64,000 nt of DNA, from NCBI GenBank assembly GCA_002917075.1, contig NTMA01000008.1, positions 1 through 64,000 on the forward strand. The letters are read 5' to 3'. This document shows, piece by piece, positions 61,001 through 64,000 of this stretch; the stretch's first letter is position 1, and each line of letters starts with the position of its first letter. The position numbers and the translations under genes are program-made. Source of the stretch: Hawksworthiomyces lignivorus. Lineage: Eukaryota; Ascomycota; Sordariomycetes; Ophiostomatales; Ophiostomataceae. Below the pieces are notes generated by a model. That model had not been told where the DNA came from and did not search any database. It saw nothing but the letters and a program-made list of their open reading frames with translations.

Positions 61001-62104
61001 ATCTTTCGCCAGAGAGATACGATCAAGTGTGGCGCGTTTCTCTGTCGGCAGAGGCCAAATGCAGGCCATATTATTGGCATCACCCACACTTCTTTCCGTC
61101 TCTTCTTTTTGCTAGGCTCCTATTACCTCGCAACAGCTGCCCACCACTCTCCCAAGGCTAAACACGAAATCTCCACTACACCACTCGCTCCTTCCTTCTT
61201 GCCTTGCGAGGTCAGCTCAAGCACAGGCTAGCTCAAATCGTACGTGCGAAGGCAGCTCGTTCTTTCCCGTTCACATACGGAGCACGCAGTAGGATTCCGC
61301 CTACGGGGGTTTGTAATGGTGGCTTGCTGTCTTCGCCTCTCCCCTTGATTTCTTCACCTTGGTTGGCTGTTAGAGCTGCGGCTCAGGCACATCAGCCTGT
61401 CTCCTTTCCTCGTGCTTCTTTTGCCCCAGAAGTATCCTTTCGGGGCGGCAGCACAGTGGCCTTACCGTCCTCCGCACACTGCCCACCATTTCCCTCCGCG
61501 CACCAGCCTCACTTTGTATCCCCCCTCCTCTGTCTGTCTGATTCCAGCCGCTGTTTCCCTTCTTTCCGTTTCCCTTCTAAACGTAGTTACCCAGAAATTC
61601 TGGCTCTAACAAAACATACACAGCAGTTTCTTCCTTGTCTATCACAAACACACCTATTTGCCAACATTTTACGGCTCTTTCCTTACAAAAAGCATCTTTT
61701 TGTTTCTTGCTCTTAATTCTCTTAGTTACCTAATCTTCCTTCTTTTTTCCCTAGCATCTCCTTAACTTTCCTTCTTTCCCCAACCTGTTTTCTCCTTCTC
61801 CCCTTCCTTCTTCGCACTTTTTTTCAGCGGACACGAAGCTCTCGCCACTTTTCTCCAGCCACACATCCACCCCAAGCCTCCGCTGTATAGCTGCTCGGCG
61901 TTGATGATGCCCTTAGGACGCCGTTGAACAAGGAGAGAGAAATACAGGGGGACGGTGGAATTAGGTCAATACGCCATTGTTGATGGAAAATCAATAGAGG
62001 ATTTCTGTCTTTTCCTTAACACGTCGCAGTTCTCTGGAAAGTCGCCTTTTCTTGCAGCCAAAGTCGGTTATTGCCACTTTCTTCCCACCTCGACACCTGT
62101 CCCA
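52015..62104. other. About 10 kb without a recognisable gene
   Basis: No gene in this stretch could be supported by family or splice evidence. Composition alternates between AT-rich segments (54.8-57.4 kb) and mixed ones. GC-richer islands at 54400-54780 and 57580-58400 contain protein-like frames without a full model. A 220-codon frame at 58844-59506 is built largely from pyrimidine-rich sequence and is unlikely to be real. The last 700 bases before 62105 are strongly CT-rich and look like the leader of the zinc-finger gene. Confidence 0.5.
54400..54780 (-). other. Possible coding relic
   Basis: On the minus strand the segment after an ATG at about 54528 reads MSDVFRAGPDDPPRKTVAAV and ends at a GTATAT donor-like site near 54422. 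Upstream on the same strand another frame reads GARRQDNGALEFERMLFSLD before a stop. The pieces look protein-like but no phase-consistent joining was found, so this may be a decayed gene or coincidence. Confidence 0.2.
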
Positions 62105-64000
62105 ATGGCCTCGACGGAGAAGGACCCCGTACCCGGCGAGGCTTCGCGCGCAACACCTCCTGGTCCCCCAACGCCCGCTTTTACTCCCGATCCTTCGGTT
62201 CTTGTTGCAAATGCCGATACCGAGACAGACACGGCTTCCGCTGTTGCCGCCGCCGCAGCCGCCGCCGCAGCTGCCGTTGCCGCCGTCGCCGCTTCAGAGT
62301 CAGCTCGATCTGCGAAACGATTACGGTCACCCTCTCCTGGTCCTTCCGTTGCTATCACAGACGTAGCCCATCCCGAACTATCACCTAGAAAGCTGGCCCG
62401 CCTCGCCAGCAGTTCGCGATTTGACGAAAATACTGAATTGATCCAAGAAGCATCTCAAGACGACGGGCAGTCGCATTTCACAATAGATCGAGCACAAAAC
62501 GAGGAGTCAGATCAGAGATTAGAGGAAGACGCGGCATCAACGTTACAGATAACAGAGTCGAACGATCAGGCAGCACAAACTGCTCTCTCGGTCCTTCGTG
62601 GTGCCGAGGCTCTGATGTCGCAACGAGCCGCCGCTGGGTCCGGCGGGGGGGCCGTCCCCGGAAACATCTCTTCTTCGGCCCTTGTACCCACCGTTGGCGA
62701 TGAGAGCACTGCCGATAATGGCGACGCTGCTGCCGCCGACGCCACGGCAGCTGCGGCGGCGGCTACAGCTCTTGCCGAGGCTGCAGCTGACCAGCTCGCT
62801 GTCGCTAATACTGCTAGCGCAGCCGTGGCGGCGGCAGCAGCAGCAGCAGCCGCAGCCGCCAAAGCCGATGCAGAAGGCGTGGTGCCTGTCTCCGAACAAA
62901 TGGACCTTGATCCACGAGGGGATCAACCGGGCTCTTTATATTCTAATCACATTATGCCTACTTCTATGGGTGTTGCTGGTGCCCACCCTATTTCGGCGCC
63001 CGTCCCTATACCAGAGCTGGCTCCCAAGTCTCCATCGGCACCTAAGCGGCACAAATGCCCATACTGTGATACTGAGTTCACACGGCACCACAACCTCAAG
63101 AGCCATCTCCTAACGCATAGCCAAGAGAAGCCATATATCTGCCAGGGATGCGATATGCGCTTCCGTCGTCTCCATGATCTGAAACGGCACAGCAAGCTCC
63201 ATACCGGAGAAAAGCCGCATATCTGCCCCCGCTGTGATCGCAAGTTTGCGCGTGGTGACGCCTTGGCTCGCCACAGCAAGGGTGCTGGAGGCTGCGCTGG
63301 TCGACGCTCCAGTTCTGGCAATTTCGGCGGCGTCTCAGCAGACGAAAGCTTCGAAGGAAACTCTACCATGACGGAAGGGAACGACTCGGCCATGGCAGGT
63401 GCGGAATATGAAGGGGCGGATGAAGAAGAGCGAAGGAGGTTGAGCCTGCCGGCTATAAAGACACAGCATGCTCGTGGTGGGCGGACGTCTACAGATGGAT
63501 TCGCTGTACATGCACATGCACGAACCTTTCCAACAATGTCTGAGGGACAAAGGGGGCCCGGAGGCGGACTGTATCCACCTAATGTAGGTCGAACGCCTGG
63601 TGCTACCTCGGCCAGCTCAAGCATTGCGAACAGCACAAATACGGCTGCTACCGGGAGCACGCAAGCCACCGGAACCAGTGTCTCGTCGATGCCCATCAGT
63701 GCCAGCAGCGCTCTCTTCTCACATAACATCGCCGAAAGCCCAAAGCCGCTGAGCCCGGCCGTGGGTCACGACGTTGGAGCATTGCGCTCCCCCAGTGGCG
63801 GTGCGCAGTTGCAACCACAATTCTCTCAGCGCCGGTCTGATGTAGCCTCGTCGCATGGTATGATTTCAAGGGCCTTTTATTTACATCATATTGCTCATAT
63901 TACCATTTTTTGCGGAAGATTTTGCGGCATGCGCTAACCCTCCTTCGTGTTTTCTGTATTTAGGCTTGTCCACTTCTGCGGGAACATCACAATTTATTCG
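62105..64000 (+). CDS. C2H2 zinc-finger transcription factor (partial, runs off the right edge)
   Basis: Exon 1 spans 62105-63857 and exon 2 starts at 63964 and leaves the window; at least 595 residues are encoded here. The N-terminal 310 residues contain two long Ala-rich runs (about residues 44-60 and 230-260) and Ser/Pro segments. Three zinc fingers follow at 318-338, 346-366 and 374-397, with linkers SQEKPY and TGEKPH. The finger sequences include FTRHHNLKSHLLTH, FRRLHDLKRHSKLH and FARGDALARH. The third finger lacks a second His at the normal place and instead has Cys397 after SKGAGG, making it C2HC-like. A Ser/Thr/Gly-rich region follows. The start at 62105 is the first ATG in this frame after a CT-rich leader. 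DNA targets are unknown. Confidence 0.85.

Overview
The window is nuclear DNA of a filamentous ascomycete, most likely a Eurotiomycete. The evidence is short introns (about 46-110 nt) with GTRNGT donors, CTAAC-like branch sites and AG acceptors, pyrimidine-rich leaders before start codons, fungal-only families (DUF3176, SUN/GH132, Pch1-type cyclin T, a four-TM plasma-membrane protein), and a 6-phosphogluconate dehydrogenase that reads, from memory, very like Aspergillus sequences. I see no rRNA, convincing tRNA, CRISPR array or intact transposon. Gene models were spliced by eye; phases were checked across every junction reported.

Layout. 0-22 kb is gene-dense: a GH15 trehalase/glucoamylase-like enzyme (-), an SLC35C2-type nucleotide-sugar/triose-phosphate-fold transporter (+), an RBM42-like RRM protein (-), 6-phosphogluconate dehydrogenase (+), the P-TEFb cyclin Pch1 (-), RNA polymerase II subunit Rpb7 (+) and a four-TM glycoprotein (+). 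The cyclin and Rpb7 genes are divergent, share one promoter region, and both act in Pol II transcription. 21.7-27.2 kb holds a frameshifted monocarboxylate-type MFS transporter (-) and an apparently intact lysine 2,3-aminomutase (+). 28.1-29.0 kb hides a five-exon gene for a small protein of unknown function whose exons are too short to stand out as ORFs. 33.1-37.7 kb is one Ser/Thr-rich protein gene split by a 1.9 kb intron. 41.0-45.7 kb is the Vps10 vacuolar sorting receptor (-), 46.9-49.2 kb a DUF3176 membrane protein (-), and 50.6-52.0 kb a secreted SUN-family wall protein (-). About 10 kb without a recognisable gene then precedes a C2H2 zinc-finger regulator that runs off the right edge.

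The genes are mostly unrelated housekeeping and surface functions. The linkages worth attention are the Pch1/Rpb7 divergent pair with a palindromic CACGTG site, and the aminomutase next to a decaying transporter. No self-contained new system is demonstrable. The most unusual items are the hidden five-exon gene, the 1.9 kb intron with promoter-like sequence, a 24-nt microexon, a GC-AG intron, and a cluster of hairpins near 30.3 kb.
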